64,000 nucleotides of DNA from CADEDH01 sp039201605. GTDB taxonomy: Bacteria; Actinomycetota; Acidimicrobiia; Acidimicrobiales; SZUA-35. Below the pieces are notes generated by a model that was given only the letters and a program-made list of their open reading frames with translations, made no database searches and was not told the origin of the DNA. Below, piece after piece: positions 8,646 to 17,370 of the stretch. Location: NCBI GenBank assembly GCA_039201605.1, contig JBCCRO010000012.1:62001-126000 (forward strand), in the 5' to 3' direction. Each line of letters starts with the position of its first letter. Position 1 is the first letter of the stretch. The position numbers and the translations under genes were made by a program.

Positions 8646-9698
8646 GTGAGAGGCAAGCGTGAGCACCGCCGCATCACGTCGATCGACGTCGCCGTCGAAT
8701 CCGGCGTTTCCCAAGCCACGGTGGCGCGCGCCTTCTCCTCCCCCGACAAGGTCTCGCCCGAGACCCGGGCCCGGGTGGAGGCCGCAGCTGACCGGCTGGG
8801 CTACGTGCCGAACGCCATCGCCCGCAGCCTCAAGTCGCAGCGCACCAACATCGTCGGCGCCGTCTTCCCCGCACGGGGCGAGTACTGGCAGGGTGTACTC
8901 ACCGCCTTCTCCCAGGAGCTGGCCGAGCGCAACCAGCAGCTCCTGCTCTTCAGCTTCGCCGAGCCCGACCGGGTCGAGTCGATCCTGCAGGCGGTCGAGC
9001 AGTACCGACTCGACGGGCTCATCCTGGCCTCGGCCAACATCGGCCCCGAGCAGATGACCCATGCCGCCCGGGGCGGCCTGCCCGTCGTCGCCTTCAACCA
9101 GCCCGCCGCCACCGGCCTGCTGCCTTCGGTCTCGGTCGACAACGACCAGGGCTGCGTCGACCTGGCCGACCACCTCGTCGAGGTCGGGGCCCGCAACGTG
9201 CTCTTCGTGGGCGGGGTGGCCAGCGCGTCCACCGACGTGCTGCGCTACCGGGGGGCGGCCCGGGCCCTGGGCGCCCACGACGTGGCCTGTCCCTACCTGG
9301 AGGCCGGGGCCTACAGCTACGACGCCGGCTACAAGGTGGCCGACCGGATCGTCGAGGCCGACGGTCTTCCCGACGCCGTGATGGTGGGCAGCGACGAGGT
9401 GGCCTTCGGCGTCCTCGACGGCCTGCGCAACCGCGGGGTGTCGGTGCCCGGCGACCTCCTCCTCACCGGGTTCGACGGGCTGCCCCAGACCACGTGGACC
9501 GGCTACGACCTCACCACCCTCGTCCAGCCCATCGACGACCTGGTCCGCCACGCCACCGACCTCATCCTCGACCAGACCGGCACCGACGACGCCCCCGACC
9601 TCACCGTGGCGGGCACCGTCCGCGTCGGCTCGACCACCACCGCACCCGCCAGCGCACCGACCCCCGCATCGACCAGCGAAGGAGCCACCGATGGCTGA
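8646..9698 (+). CDS. LacI-family transcriptional regulator
   Basis: A 350-residue LacI/GalR regulator. Residues 9-32 are the helix-turn-helix (ITSIDVAVESGVSQATVARAF) with the hinge motif VSPETRARVEAAADRLGYVPN after it. The rest is a periplasmic-binding-protein-like effector domain (TNIVGAVFPARGEYW, GLILASAN, LVEVGARNVLFVGG, LLTGFDGLP). GTG 8646 is used because it sits just after the promoter. Its stop overlaps the next gene by 8 bases, so the repressor is first in the operon it most likely controls. The effector is probably a small sugar-like or polyol-like compound, by family; it cannot be named. Confidence 0.9.
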   Translation: MRGKREHRRITSIDVAVESGVSQATVARAFSSPDKVSPETRARVEAAADRLGYVPNAIARSLKSQRTNIVGAVFPARGEYWQGVLTAFSQELAERNQQLLLFSFAEPDRVESILQAVEQYRLDGLILASANIGPEQMTHAARGGLPVVAFNQPAATGLLPSVSVDNDQGCVDLADHLVEVGARNVLFVGGVASASTDVLRYRGAARALGAHDVACPYLEAGAYSYDAGYKVADRIVEADGLPDAVMVGSDEVAFGVLDGLRNRGVSVPGDLLLTGFDGLPQTTWTGYDLTTLVQPIDDLVRHATDLILDQTGTDDAPDLTVAGTVRVGSTTTAPASAPTPASTSEGATDG

Positions 9699-10977
9699 GA
9701 TCCTCAAGGACGCGACGGCCAAGGCCGCCCACGGCAGCAACCCGGAACTGACCGCAACCGTCCAGGGCATCCTCGCCGACATCGAGGAACGGGGTGAGTC
9801 CGCCGTACGCGAGTTGTCGACCAAGTTCGACGACTGGACCCCGGAGTCGTTCCGCCTGTCGACCGACGAGATCGAGCGCATCGTCGCCGGTGTCGACCCC
9901 GGCACCCTCGACGACATCCGCTTCGCCCAGTCGCAGATCCGCACCTTCGCCGAGGCCCAGCTGGCCTCGATGCTGCCGGTCGAGATCGAGACCCTGCCCG
10001 GTGTCGTACTCGGCCACACCCACATTCCGGTGCAGTCGGTCGGGGCCTATGTACCCGGCGGCCGCTACCCGATGGTGGCCTCGGCCCACATGAGCGTGCT
10101 GACGGCCAAGGTCGCCGGCGTTCCCCGGGTGGCGGCGGTGACCCCGCCGATCAACGGCGAGATCCCGGCCGAGACCGTGGCCGCCATGCACCTGGCCGGA
10201 GCCGACGAGATCTACCTCCTCGGCGGCATCCAGGCCGTCGGGTCGCTCGCCATCGGCACCGAGTTCGTCGAGCCGGTCGACATGCTGGTCGGGCCCGGCA
10301 ACGCCTTCGTGGCCGAGGCCAAGCGCCTCCTCTACGGCCGGGTCGGCATCGACCTGCTGGCCGGTCCGACCGAGACCCTGCTCCTGGTCGACGACACCGT
10401 CGACGCCGAGATGTGCGCAACCGACCTCCTCGGTCAGGCCGAGCATGGGCCGACGTCACCGGCGGTCCTCCTCACCACGTCGCGCCGGCTCGGGCTCGAC
10501 ACCATCGTCGAGGTCGACCGCCAGCTGGAGACGCTGGCCACGGCCGACGTGGCCTCGGTGGCCTGGCGCGACTACGGCCGGGTGATCCTCTGCGAGGACG
10601 ACGCCGAGATGCTGGCCCTGGCCGACGAGCTCGCCTTCGAGCACGTGCAGGTCATGACCGCCGACGACGACTACTTCTTCGAGAACATGGTCAACTACGG
10701 GGCCCTCTTCCTCGGCCCCATGACCAACGTGTCCTACGGGGACAAGGTGATCGGCACCAACCACACCCTCCCCACCCAGCGGGCGGCCACCTACACCGGT
10801 GGCCTGTGGGTCGGGAAGTTCCTCAAGACCTGCACCTACCAGCGGGTGACCGACGCCGCCTCCAGCGCCACCATCGGTGAGTACTGCAGTCGGCTGTGCG
10901 CCATCGAGAACTTCGCCGGTCATCAGGCCCAGGCCGATATTCGGGTCCGTCGCTACTCGGAGGCGGGGGCCGAGTGA
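9691..10977 (+). CDS. HisD-family dehydrogenase, HpsN (sulfopropanediol dehydrogenase)-like
   Basis: A 428-residue zinc- and NAD-dependent dehydrogenase of the histidinol dehydrogenase family. The expected zinc ligands and catalytic residues are present: Q249 and H252 (GQAEHGP), E317-H318 (AFEHVQ), D351 (SYGDKVIGTNH) and H411 (FAGHQAQA). The C-terminal part (GGLWVGKFLKTCTYQ, IGEYCSRLC) is unlike true HisD and resembles HpsN, which oxidises 2,3-dihydroxypropane-1-sulfonate. The context, an ABC importer with catabolic genes and no his genes, also argues against histidine synthesis. GAAGGAG lies 8 bases before the ATG. Likely role: oxidising a polyol-type primary alcohol to an acid; the exact substrate is unproven. 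Confidence 0.82.
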   Translation: MAEILKDATAKAAHGSNPELTATVQGILADIEERGESAVRELSTKFDDWTPESFRLSTDEIERIVAGVDPGTLDDIRFAQSQIRTFAEAQLASMLPVEIETLPGVVLGHTHIPVQSVGAYVPGGRYPMVASAHMSVLTAKVAGVPRVAAVTPPINGEIPAETVAAMHLAGADEIYLLGGIQAVGSLAIGTEFVEPVDMLVGPGNAFVAEAKRLLYGRVGIDLLAGPTETLLLVDDTVDAEMCATDLLGQAEHGPTSPAVLLTTSRRLGLDTIVEVDRQLETLATADVASVAWRDYGRVILCEDDAEMLALADELAFEHVQVMTADDDYFFENMVNYGALFLGPMTNVSYGDKVIGTNHTLPTQRAATYTGGLWVGKFLKTCTYQRVTDAASSATIGEYCSRLCAIENFAGHQAQADIRVRRYSEAGAE

Positions 10978-11711
10978 GGACCGCCGTCGTCACCGGCGCC
11001 ACCGGCGGAATCGGCTCGGCCATCGCCGAACGGTTGGCCACCGACGGGTTCGCCGTCGTCGTGGGCTTCCACTCGGCCAAGGACAAAGCCGACGCCATCG
11101 TCGAGCGGTTGGTCGGCGATGGCCATAGGGCGATGCGGATCGCGGTCGACGAGCCGTCATCGCTCGCCGATGCCGCCACAGCCCTCGGGGTGGGCGGCGA
11201 CGGCGTCGACGTGCTGGTCAACTGCGCCGGGGTGACCGAACCGGTGGCCCACGACGATCTCGACGGCCTCACCGACGAGCTGATCGACCGCATCTTCACC
11301 ACCAACTGGCGGGGCCCGTTCTCCTGCGTGCGCGCCCTACGACCCCTCCTGGAGCGGGCCGAGGCGCCGGTGGTGGTCAACGTGTCGTCGGTCGCCGCCG
11401 TCACCGGGCAGGGCTCGAACGTGGCCTACTGCGCCTCCAAGGCGGCGCTGGACTCGATGACGCGCTCGTTGGGTCGGGCTCTCGCCCCCCACATCCGCAT
11501 GGTGTCGGTCTCCCCGGGTTGGGTCCTGGGCGAGTACGCCGAACGGATGCCCCCGGAGGCGCTCGAGGTGCAGACCTCGGCCACACCGCTCGGCCGGCTC
11601 GCCACCCCGATCGACGTCGCCGCCGCCGTGGTCGCCGCCGTCGATCACCTTCCCTTCACCACGGGCGCCGTCATCAGTGTCGACGGCGGCCGACCCCTCG
11701 GAGTCGCATGA
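10974..11711 (+). CDS. Short-chain dehydrogenase/reductase (SDR)
   Basis: A 245-residue classical SDR. TGATGGIG (7-14) binds the nucleotide, NCAG is at 83-86, N111, S139, Y152 and K156 form the catalytic set (NVSSVAAV, YCASK), and the C-terminus has the usual FTTGAVISVDGG. The GTG start overlaps the upstream stop as GTGA and has GGAGG in front, so the two dehydrogenases are translationally coupled. An NAD(P)-dependent oxidation or reduction of a hydroxyl/keto group in the same pathway is the natural reading; the substrate is unknown. Confidence 0.88.
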   Translation: MRTAVVTGATGGIGSAIAERLATDGFAVVVGFHSAKDKADAIVERLVGDGHRAMRIAVDEPSSLADAATALGVGGDGVDVLVNCAGVTEPVAHDDLDGLTDELIDRIFTTNWRGPFSCVRALRPLLERAEAPVVVNVSSVAAVTGQGSNVAYCASKAALDSMTRSLGRALAPHIRMVSVSPGWVLGEYAERMPPEALEVQTSATPLGRLATPIDVAAAVVAAVDHLPFTTGAVISVDGGRPLGVA

Positions 11712-12871
11712 GCAACGCCCTGTCCCCCCGCCACGACCTCCGGGTGCCGCCCGACGTCGCCGTGACCGTGACCCCCGAACGGTTCGAGGCGGGCATCATC
11801 GAACCCGACCGGTTCGTGGCGGACACCGAGGCCTTCCTCGACGTGCGCATCGCCCGCTCCAAGGGCAAGGCGAGCTACTCGATGATCGGGCCCGGCGTCT
11901 CGCAGAACGCCAAGCAGTCCGTCAACCTCACCGAGGCCCACGGGTTCAACATCGGGGCGGCGTCGATGCCGAGCGGGGTGGTCAACAACCCCCACCTCCA
12001 CTACTCGGCCGAGGTGTTCGTGTGCACCCGGGGGCGGTGGGAGTTCGCCATCGGCGAGCACGGCGACCAGCGCCTGGAGATCGAGACCGACTCGATCCTG
12101 TCGGTGCCGACCTGGGTGTTCCGGGGCTTCACCAACATCGGCGCCGACGACGGCTGGCTCTTCGTCGCCCTCGGCGGCGACGACACCGGCGGCATCATCT
12201 GGGCGCCCCACATCCTCGAGGAGGCGGCCCAGACCGGGCTGTACCTCCGCCCCGACTACTCGGTGATCGAACCCGGCGACGTGCCCGACCCCGACGCCGT
12301 CGTCACCCCGCTGAGCCCCGAGGCGCTGGCATCGATCGACCACTACACCGACGCCGAGCTCGAGCAGCGGGTGGTGCGCCCCGACGCCCGCCGCTGGTCC
12401 GACCGGGCGCTCCTGAGCTGGACGATGGAGGGCCACCGGGTGGAGGTGGCGCCGGTCATCGGCCACGGCCTGACCCAGGATCGCCATCACCGCTCGCCGA
12501 TCACCGACCCCCACGGCTTCTCGGTCGACTGGCTCCGGGTCCACCCCGGGGCCGGGACCGGCCTCCACCGCATCGACGTGCCCCAGGCCATGCTGCTGGG
12601 CCGAGGCCGGTGGCGCGTCACCGTCAACTCCGGCGACGACACCCTCACCGCCGAGCCCGAGCCCGGGTCGATCGTGTCGATCCCGGCCGGGGCCTGGCGG
12701 TCGCTCGAAGCGGCCGATGACGGCCCGGCCGAGGCCGTCGTCGTGTGCAGCGGCGAGGAGTCGACAGCCATCACCTGGTCGCCCGAGGTGCTGGCGGCCG
12801 CCGCCGAGGCCGGCTGGGGCGTCGACGCCTCCGGCTACTGCGCCCCCCTCGATCTGATCGCCCGGCCCTGA
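11708..12871 (+). CDS. Bicupin-domain protein
   Basis: A 387-residue protein with two cupin barrels. The N-terminal one carries the metal motif NNPHLHYSAEVFV, with H96, H98 and E102 as likely ligands, in a homogentisate-dioxygenase/mannose-isomerase-like layout. The second (about 275-375, HPGAGTGLHRIDVPQAMLLGRGRW) keeps one His in the first motif and looks weaker. It starts by a 4-base ATGA overlap with the SDR, so it belongs to the LacI-led operon. It could be a dioxygenase, an isomerase or a lyase acting on the same intermediate; the sequence does not decide. Confidence 0.72.
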   Translation: MSNALSPRHDLRVPPDVAVTVTPERFEAGIIEPDRFVADTEAFLDVRIARSKGKASYSMIGPGVSQNAKQSVNLTEAHGFNIGAASMPSGVVNNPHLHYSAEVFVCTRGRWEFAIGEHGDQRLEIETDSILSVPTWVFRGFTNIGADDGWLFVALGGDDTGGIIWAPHILEEAAQTGLYLRPDYSVIEPGDVPDPDAVVTPLSPEALASIDHYTDAELEQRVVRPDARRWSDRALLSWTMEGHRVEVAPVIGHGLTQDRHHRSPITDPHGFSVDWLRVHPGAGTGLHRIDVPQAMLLGRGRWRVTVNSGDDTLTAEPEPGSIVSIPAGAWRSLEAADDGPAEAVVVCSGEESTAITWSPEVLAAAAEAGWGVDASGYCAPLDLIARP

Positions 12872-12901
12872 GGGCCGACCGAACCACCCGTCAAGACCTT
12901 C

Positions 12902-12927
12902 TATAAACCAAACCAAGTGGGAGAGAG
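12902..12927 (+). promoter_or_regulatory. Possible internal -10 box and strong ribosome-binding site for the binding protein
   Basis: TATAAA at 12902-12907 stands out in GC-rich DNA; no clear -35 is seen 16-18 bases upstream. GGGAGAGAG (12919-12927) follows, three bases from the ATG at 12931. The 59 bp gap, unlike the overlaps before it, would allow separate initiation for the highly needed binding protein. Confidence 0.35.
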
Positions 12928-12930
12928 ACA

Positions 12931-14352
12931 ATGACCCCGAACAACCCGCGATGGAAGCGGCTACTCGCCCTTCTCTTCGCTTTGACCCTCATCGCCGCCG
13001 CCTGCGGCAGCGATGACGACAGCGACGACGCCTCGGCCAGCTCGGCCGAGGAGACCGAAGCGGACGAGGCCTCGGCCTCCGCCTCCGAGCCGGCCGAGGA
13101 GGCCGACGACGAGGCGATGGAGGATGAGGCCGCCGGCGACGTCATCTCCGAGGAGTGCGCCATTCCCAATCCGTCCGAGACGGTCGAGATCGACCTGATC
13201 GGCTGGAGCTTCCCGATCGTCGACGAGTACGCCGAGGAGCTGGAGGAGTGCGAGGAAGGCAACTACTCGTTCAACGTGCAGTTCCTCGACAGCCAGGAAG
13301 CCCGTGACCAGGCCACCCTCGACCTCTCGACCGGCGACCCGTCGTTCGAGATCGTGCAGGGCTCGAACAGCTTCATCATCGAGCTGGCCAACCAGGGCTA
13401 CCTGCGTCCGCTCAACGACCTCATCGACAAGTACAGCGCCGACTACGAGCTCGATCAGATCGATCAGGCCTTCTTCGACCTCGGCGCCATCGACGGCGAC
13501 GTGTACGCCGTGCCCATGGTGTCCAACACCATGCACGTGTTCTACAACGCCGCCGTGCTCGACGAGCTCGGCCTCGATGTGCCGGCCACGTTCAGCGACG
13601 CCGTCGCCATGTGCCCCACCCTGGAGGAGAACGGCTACGGCGGCTTCGCCCTCATGGCGTCGGCCGGCTGGGCCTGGCAGATCGAGTTCGACAACGTGCT
13701 CGGTTCGCTCGGCGTCGCCCCGATCGACAACGAGACGGGTCAGCCCAACTTCAACAGCCCCGAGGGCATCGAGGCGGCCAACACCCTGCTGGAGCTGTAC
13801 GAGAGCTGCGGTGGTTCCACCGCCGGCACCTACAGCACCGACGACATCCAGAACGCCTTCCAGACCGAGGAGTACGTCATCGGTCAGACCTGGGCGTCGC
13901 GTGCGGCCGCCATGGACGACCCCGAGGCCTCCCTCGTTGTCGACACCATCGAGTTCGCCCCGGCCCTCAGCACCGGCGGCGGCGTGCTCGCCGCCCCGGC
14001 CTACATGGACGGCTACGGCATCCCCGCCGGTATCGACGACGAGCTGGCCGAGCAGATCTTCCTCGCCATCCTCGCCGCCTCCGATGCGGAGAGCCAGGAA
14101 GCGGCCGCCGCCCACGGCACCGTGACCCGCAACGGCATCTCCAACGCCGACGGGCCCCGCAACGGTGACGCCGTCGCGGCGTCGCTCGTCGACGGTCGTG
14201 GACCGGATCTGTCGCACCCGGCCGCCGGTATCGCCCGGGCCAAGCTCGGCGACGCCCTGATCCAGCTCCTCGACGGCGCCGCTGTGGAGGACGTCCTGGC
14301 CGAGGCCGAGGCCGCCTACCTCGAAGAGGCCGGCGAGCAGGGCCTCCTGTAA
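12931..14352 (+). CDS. ABC transporter substrate-binding lipoprotein (CUT1-like)
   Basis: A 473-residue extracytoplasmic solute-binding protein of the SBP_bac_1 (sugar/glycerol-phosphate type) family. A lipobox LIAAAC puts the lipid Cys at residue 25. Residues 26-70 are an acidic Asp/Glu/Ser/Ala spacer, and the binding domain follows with the family features EIVQGSNSFIIELANQGYL and YAVPMVSNTMHVFYNAAVL. It should capture the substrate at the outer face of the membrane and hand it to the two permeases downstream. A perfect hairpin after the stop probably lets it be made in excess over them. Confidence 0.92.
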   Translation: MTPNNPRWKRLLALLFALTLIAAACGSDDDSDDASASSAEETEADEASASASEPAEEADDEAMEDEAAGDVISEECAIPNPSETVEIDLIGWSFPIVDEYAEELEECEEGNYSFNVQFLDSQEARDQATLDLSTGDPSFEIVQGSNSFIIELANQGYLRPLNDLIDKYSADYELDQIDQAFFDLGAIDGDVYAVPMVSNTMHVFYNAAVLDELGLDVPATFSDAVAMCPTLEENGYGGFALMASAGWAWQIEFDNVLGSLGVAPIDNETGQPNFNSPEGIEAANTLLELYESCGGSTAGTYSTDDIQNAFQTEEYVIGQTWASRAAAMDDPEASLVVDTIEFAPALSTGGGVLAAPAYMDGYGIPAGIDDELAEQIFLAILAASDAESQEAAAAHGTVTRNGISNADGPRNGDAVAASLVDGRGPDLSHPAAGIARAKLGDALIQLLDGAAVEDVLAEAEAAYLEEAGEQGLL

Positions 14353-14372
14353 CCGACACCGATCGACGGATC

Positions 14373-14407
14373 GGAGGCCGGGGATGGTGACACCGTCCCC
14401 GGCCTCC
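14373..14407 (+). terminator. 12-bp perfect stem-loop between binding protein and permeases
   Basis: Positions 14373-14384 (GGAGGCCGGGGA) pair exactly with 14396-14407, leaving an 11-base loop. No T-tract follows. Its place after the binding-protein gene fits partial termination or mRNA stabilisation, as seen in other importer operons. Confidence 0.55.
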
Positions 14408-14445
14408 GCCGTCGTCCGGCGGACTCGACCCCGAACGGCAGCTTC

Positions 14446-15315
14446 ATGAACCGCAGAACCTTCTGGGCCTTCACCATCCCCAGCGTGGCCGTGATGCTCA
14501 TCCTGATGGTCTTCCCTCTGGTGACGACCATCTGGCTGAGCTTGAATCGCCTACTCATACGCGACCTCGACAACCCGGAGTGGGTCGGGCTCGCCAACTA
14601 TCGCGAGACGCTCAACGACGCCGAATTCTGGTCGGCGGTGTGGTTCACGCTCCGCTTCGTCGCCATCACCGTGCCGATCAACATGGTGGTCGGCCTCGGT
14701 ATCGCCCTCCTGCTCGACCGGGTGGGCAAGCGGGTCCGTCCCGTCTACCTGGCGGCGCTGCTGCTGCCCTTCATCGTCACCCCGGTGGTGGGGACGGCGA
14801 TGTTCAAGGAGCTGTTCGAGCGGGGCGGGCTGCTGTCGTGGCTGTGGACGTTCGTGGCCGAGGACGCCTTCGCCATCACCGATGGCAACGTCCAGTGGCT
14901 GATCTTCATCCACGCCGTCTGGTACACGATGCCCTTCGCCATGATCACCTTCTTCGCCGGGCTCCAGACCCTGCCCCAGGATCGGGTGGAGGCGGCCTCG
15001 ATCGACGGCGCCGGCTTCTGGCGCTCGCTGTGGCACGTCACCATCCCCCACCTGCGCACGCTGCTGCTCTTCGTCGGCCTGATCTCGGTGATGGACGCCT
15101 ACCGGGTGTTCGACTCGGTGTTCGTCTTCGCAGGCACCCGCTTCCAGTCGGTCGAGTCGCTCCAGGTCTACAACTTCCGGGTCGCCCTCGACTCCAACAT
15201 CGGCCGCATCGGCAAGGGCAACGCCATCGGCATCCTCAACGTCATCGGCATCTTCGTGGTGCTCATCCCCTTCCTGTACCGCTCGTACAAGGACCAGATC
15301 GCGGAGCGCACATGA
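14446..15315 (+). CDS. ABC sugar-type permease subunit (MalF/UgpA-like)
   Basis: A 289-residue membrane protein with six hydrophobic segments and the cytoplasmic EAA loop (VEAASIDGAGFWRSLWHVTIP, about 183-203) that docks on the ATPase. N-terminal RRTFWAFTIPSVAVMLILMVFPLV is typical of the first CUT1 permease. Its stop overlaps the next gene as ATGA. It forms the translocation path with the second permease. Confidence 0.93.
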   Translation: MNRRTFWAFTIPSVAVMLILMVFPLVTTIWLSLNRLLIRDLDNPEWVGLANYRETLNDAEFWSAVWFTLRFVAITVPINMVVGLGIALLLDRVGKRVRPVYLAALLLPFIVTPVVGTAMFKELFERGGLLSWLWTFVAEDAFAITDGNVQWLIFIHAVWYTMPFAMITFFAGLQTLPQDRVEAASIDGAGFWRSLWHVTIPHLRTLLLFVGLISVMDAYRVFDSVFVFAGTRFQSVESLQVYNFRVALDSNIGRIGKGNAIGILNVIGIFVVLIPFLYRSYKDQIAERT

Positions 15316-16313
15316 AGAAGGAATCACTCCTCCCCCGGGTCGGCCTCCATGCCGTGCTCCTCGCCCTCGTGGTGTGGAGCGTGACGCCGTTCCTGTGGAC
15401 GCTGCAGACCTCGATCAAGTTCACCCGTGACGTCGCCGCCCGGGAGCCGGTGCTGTGGGGCTACGAGACGACGGCCAACGCCTACAACGCCTTCTGGCTC
15501 GACGACGAGGAGATCAACATGTGGGGCGTCCTCGCCTACATCCTCGCCTTCGCCGTGGTGGCGCTGATGATCGGCTACCTCGGCCGCCGCATGCGGACGT
15601 CGTGGCCGTGGAACCTCGGCGTGATCGCCGTGCTCGCCTTCGCCGTCTGGTATTTCCCCCGGGCCTTCGAGACCAGCAACGAGTACGAGTTCTTCATCAA
15701 CAGCCTCATCGTCACCGTGTTGACGGTGATCATCTCGATCTCGATCGGGTTGATCGCCGGCTACGGCCTGGCCCGCTACACCGGCGTGTCGGGCGCCGTG
15801 ATCCTGATCGTGGCCCTGGCCTTCCGGGCCCTGCCCCGCAGCGCCTTCGTCCTCCCCTACTTCTTTGCCGCCAAGGAGCTCGGGCTCCTCGACAGTCGTC
15901 TGATCATCGTGATGTCGCTGGTCGCGGTCAACCAACCCTTCACCATCTGGATGCTGCGGTCGTTCTTCATGGACGTGCCCAAGGAGCTGGAGGAGGCGGC
16001 AATGATGGACGGCGCCACCCGGTTCGAGGCCTTCCGCAAGGTGATCGTGCCGGTGATGTGGCCGGGCGTGATCGCCACCTCGCTGTTCACGATGCTGCTG
16101 GCCTACAACGAGTTCCTCTTCGTGCGGGTCCTCGCCCCCACCGAGTGGACGCTGCCGGTGGCGATCGTGTCGCTCACCGCCGGCGAGAGCTCCCGCACGA
16201 TCACCGAGGCGGCGGCGGCCTCGGTGTCGATCACCCTGCCGATCGTGATCGTGATCGTGCTGTTCCAGAAGCACCTGGTGAAGGGCCTGGGCGCCGGGGC
16301 GGTCAAGGGATGA
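15312..16313 (+). CDS. ABC sugar-type permease subunit (MalG/UgpE-like)
   Basis: A 333-residue second permease with the EAA loop EEAAMMDGATRFEAFRKVIVP. It is longer than the usual 270-290 residues: between the first segment and the core (about residues 50-120) there is an extra stretch with two more hydrophobic helices (GVLAYILAFAVVALMIGYL, NLGVIAVLAFAVWYF). Such an insertion is seen in some MalG-type proteins. Starts by overlap with the first permease and ends four bases before the SnoaL gene at 16318, so all are one transcript. Confidence 0.92.
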   Translation: MKKESLLPRVGLHAVLLALVVWSVTPFLWTLQTSIKFTRDVAAREPVLWGYETTANAYNAFWLDDEEINMWGVLAYILAFAVVALMIGYLGRRMRTSWPWNLGVIAVLAFAVWYFPRAFETSNEYEFFINSLIVTVLTVIISISIGLIAGYGLARYTGVSGAVILIVALAFRALPRSAFVLPYFFAAKELGLLDSRLIIVMSLVAVNQPFTIWMLRSFFMDVPKELEEAAMMDGATRFEAFRKVIVPVMWPGVIATSLFTMLLAYNEFLFVRVLAPTEWTLPVAIVSLTAGESSRTITEAAAASVSITLPIVIVIVLFQKHLVKGLGAGAVKG

Positions 16314-16317
16314 CGTC

Positions 16318-17370
16318 ATGACCCCTACCGATCGACGCCAGGCGGCCAAGGCCACCGTGCTCGACTTCCAGGCGGCGCTCGATGCCGCCGCGCCCGAGAA
16401 GCTGGCCTCGGTGATCGCCGCCCACACCCATCCGGACTACCGGTGGCGGGGGGTCCACCCCTTCGGCGAGCACCAGGGGGCCGAGGCCGCGGCCAAGGCC
16501 TTCTGGTCGCCGTTGCGTGCGGCGATGGCCCCGGTGCAACGACGGCCCGACGTGTTCCTGGCCGGCGTCAACGACGTGACCGGGCGAAACCCCGACGATG
16601 AGATCGTGTGGGTGGCTCAGATGGGCCACCACCTCGGCCTGTTCGATCGGCCGTGGCTCGACATCCCACCGACCGGTCGTATGTGTTTCCTCCGCTACGC
16701 GGAGTTCAACGCCGTGCACGACGGCAGGATCATCGAGTCGGCGATCTTCGTCGACGTCATCAGCGTGATGCGTCAGGCCGGCCGATACCCCCTGCCGCCG
16801 CAGACCGGCTCGTCCCACCTCCAACCCGGGCCCCTCACTCACGACGGGCTGCTCCTCGACCCGCGGCCCGACGACGAGGGCACGGCCACCATGGACCTGG
16901 TCAACCGGATGGTGGGCGACCTGGGCCGGGCCAACGAGATCGCCATCGAGACCGGCGACGATCGGGTGCCCCGGGAGGTGCTGGCCCGGACCTGGCACGA
17001 GGACATGATCTGGTCCGGACCCGAGGGGATCGGGGCCACGTACACCATCGATCGCTACCAGCACCAGCACCAATACCCGTTCCGGTTCAACCTTGCGTCC
17101 AAGGCGTTCAACGGCCACGTGGCCCGACTGGCCGAGGGCGACTACGCCTGCTTCTTCGGCTGGCCGAACCTGACCAACGTCTCGACCGGCGGATTCCTCG
17201 GCCTGCCGGGCAGCGAGACGCCGGCCGACATGCGGGTGGTCGACGTCTACCGCCGCCGGGGCGACAAGCTGGCCGAGAACTGGGTGTTCATCGATCTGCC
17301 CCACTGGCTCCTGATGCAGGGCCTCGACGTGTTGGAGCGGATGCGGCAACTCGACGGGGAGGCGTTCTGA
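16318..17370 (+). CDS. SnoaL-like two-domain protein within the transporter operon
   Basis: A 350-residue protein of two SnoaL/NTF2 halves. Half one ends LDIPPTGRMCFLRYAEF ... DVISVMRQAG; half two ends RRGDKLAENWVFIDLPHWLLMQGLDVLERM. Both landmarks recur in the protein at 20348, and the ENWVFID ending recurs in three other SnoaL proteins here. It lies four bases after the second permease and overlaps the next SnoaL gene by one base (TGATG), so it is an integral member of the importer operon. SnoaL-type folds catalyse aldol-type cyclisation, dehydration or isomerisation; which of these applies is unknown. Confidence 0.78.
   Translation: MTPTDRRQAAKATVLDFQAALDAAAPEKLASVIAAHTHPDYRWRGVHPFGEHQGAEAAAKAFWSPLRAAMAPVQRRPDVFLAGVNDVTGRNPDDEIVWVAQMGHHLGLFDRPWLDIPPTGRMCFLRYAEFNAVHDGRIIESAIFVDVISVMRQAGRYPLPPQTGSSHLQPGPLTHDGLLLDPRPDDEGTATMDLVNRMVGDLGRANEIAIETGDDRVPREVLARTWHEDMIWSGPEGIGATYTIDRYQHQHQYPFRFNLASKAFNGHVARLAEGDYACFFGWPNLTNVSTGGFLGLPGSETPADMRVVDVYRRRGDKLAENWVFIDLPHWLLMQGLDVLERMRQLDGEAF

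Noticed and set aside
9691..10977. Annotation as histidine-biosynthesis hisD
   Set aside because: C-terminal motifs and the importer/LacI context fit HpsN-like enzymes better; no his genes nearby.
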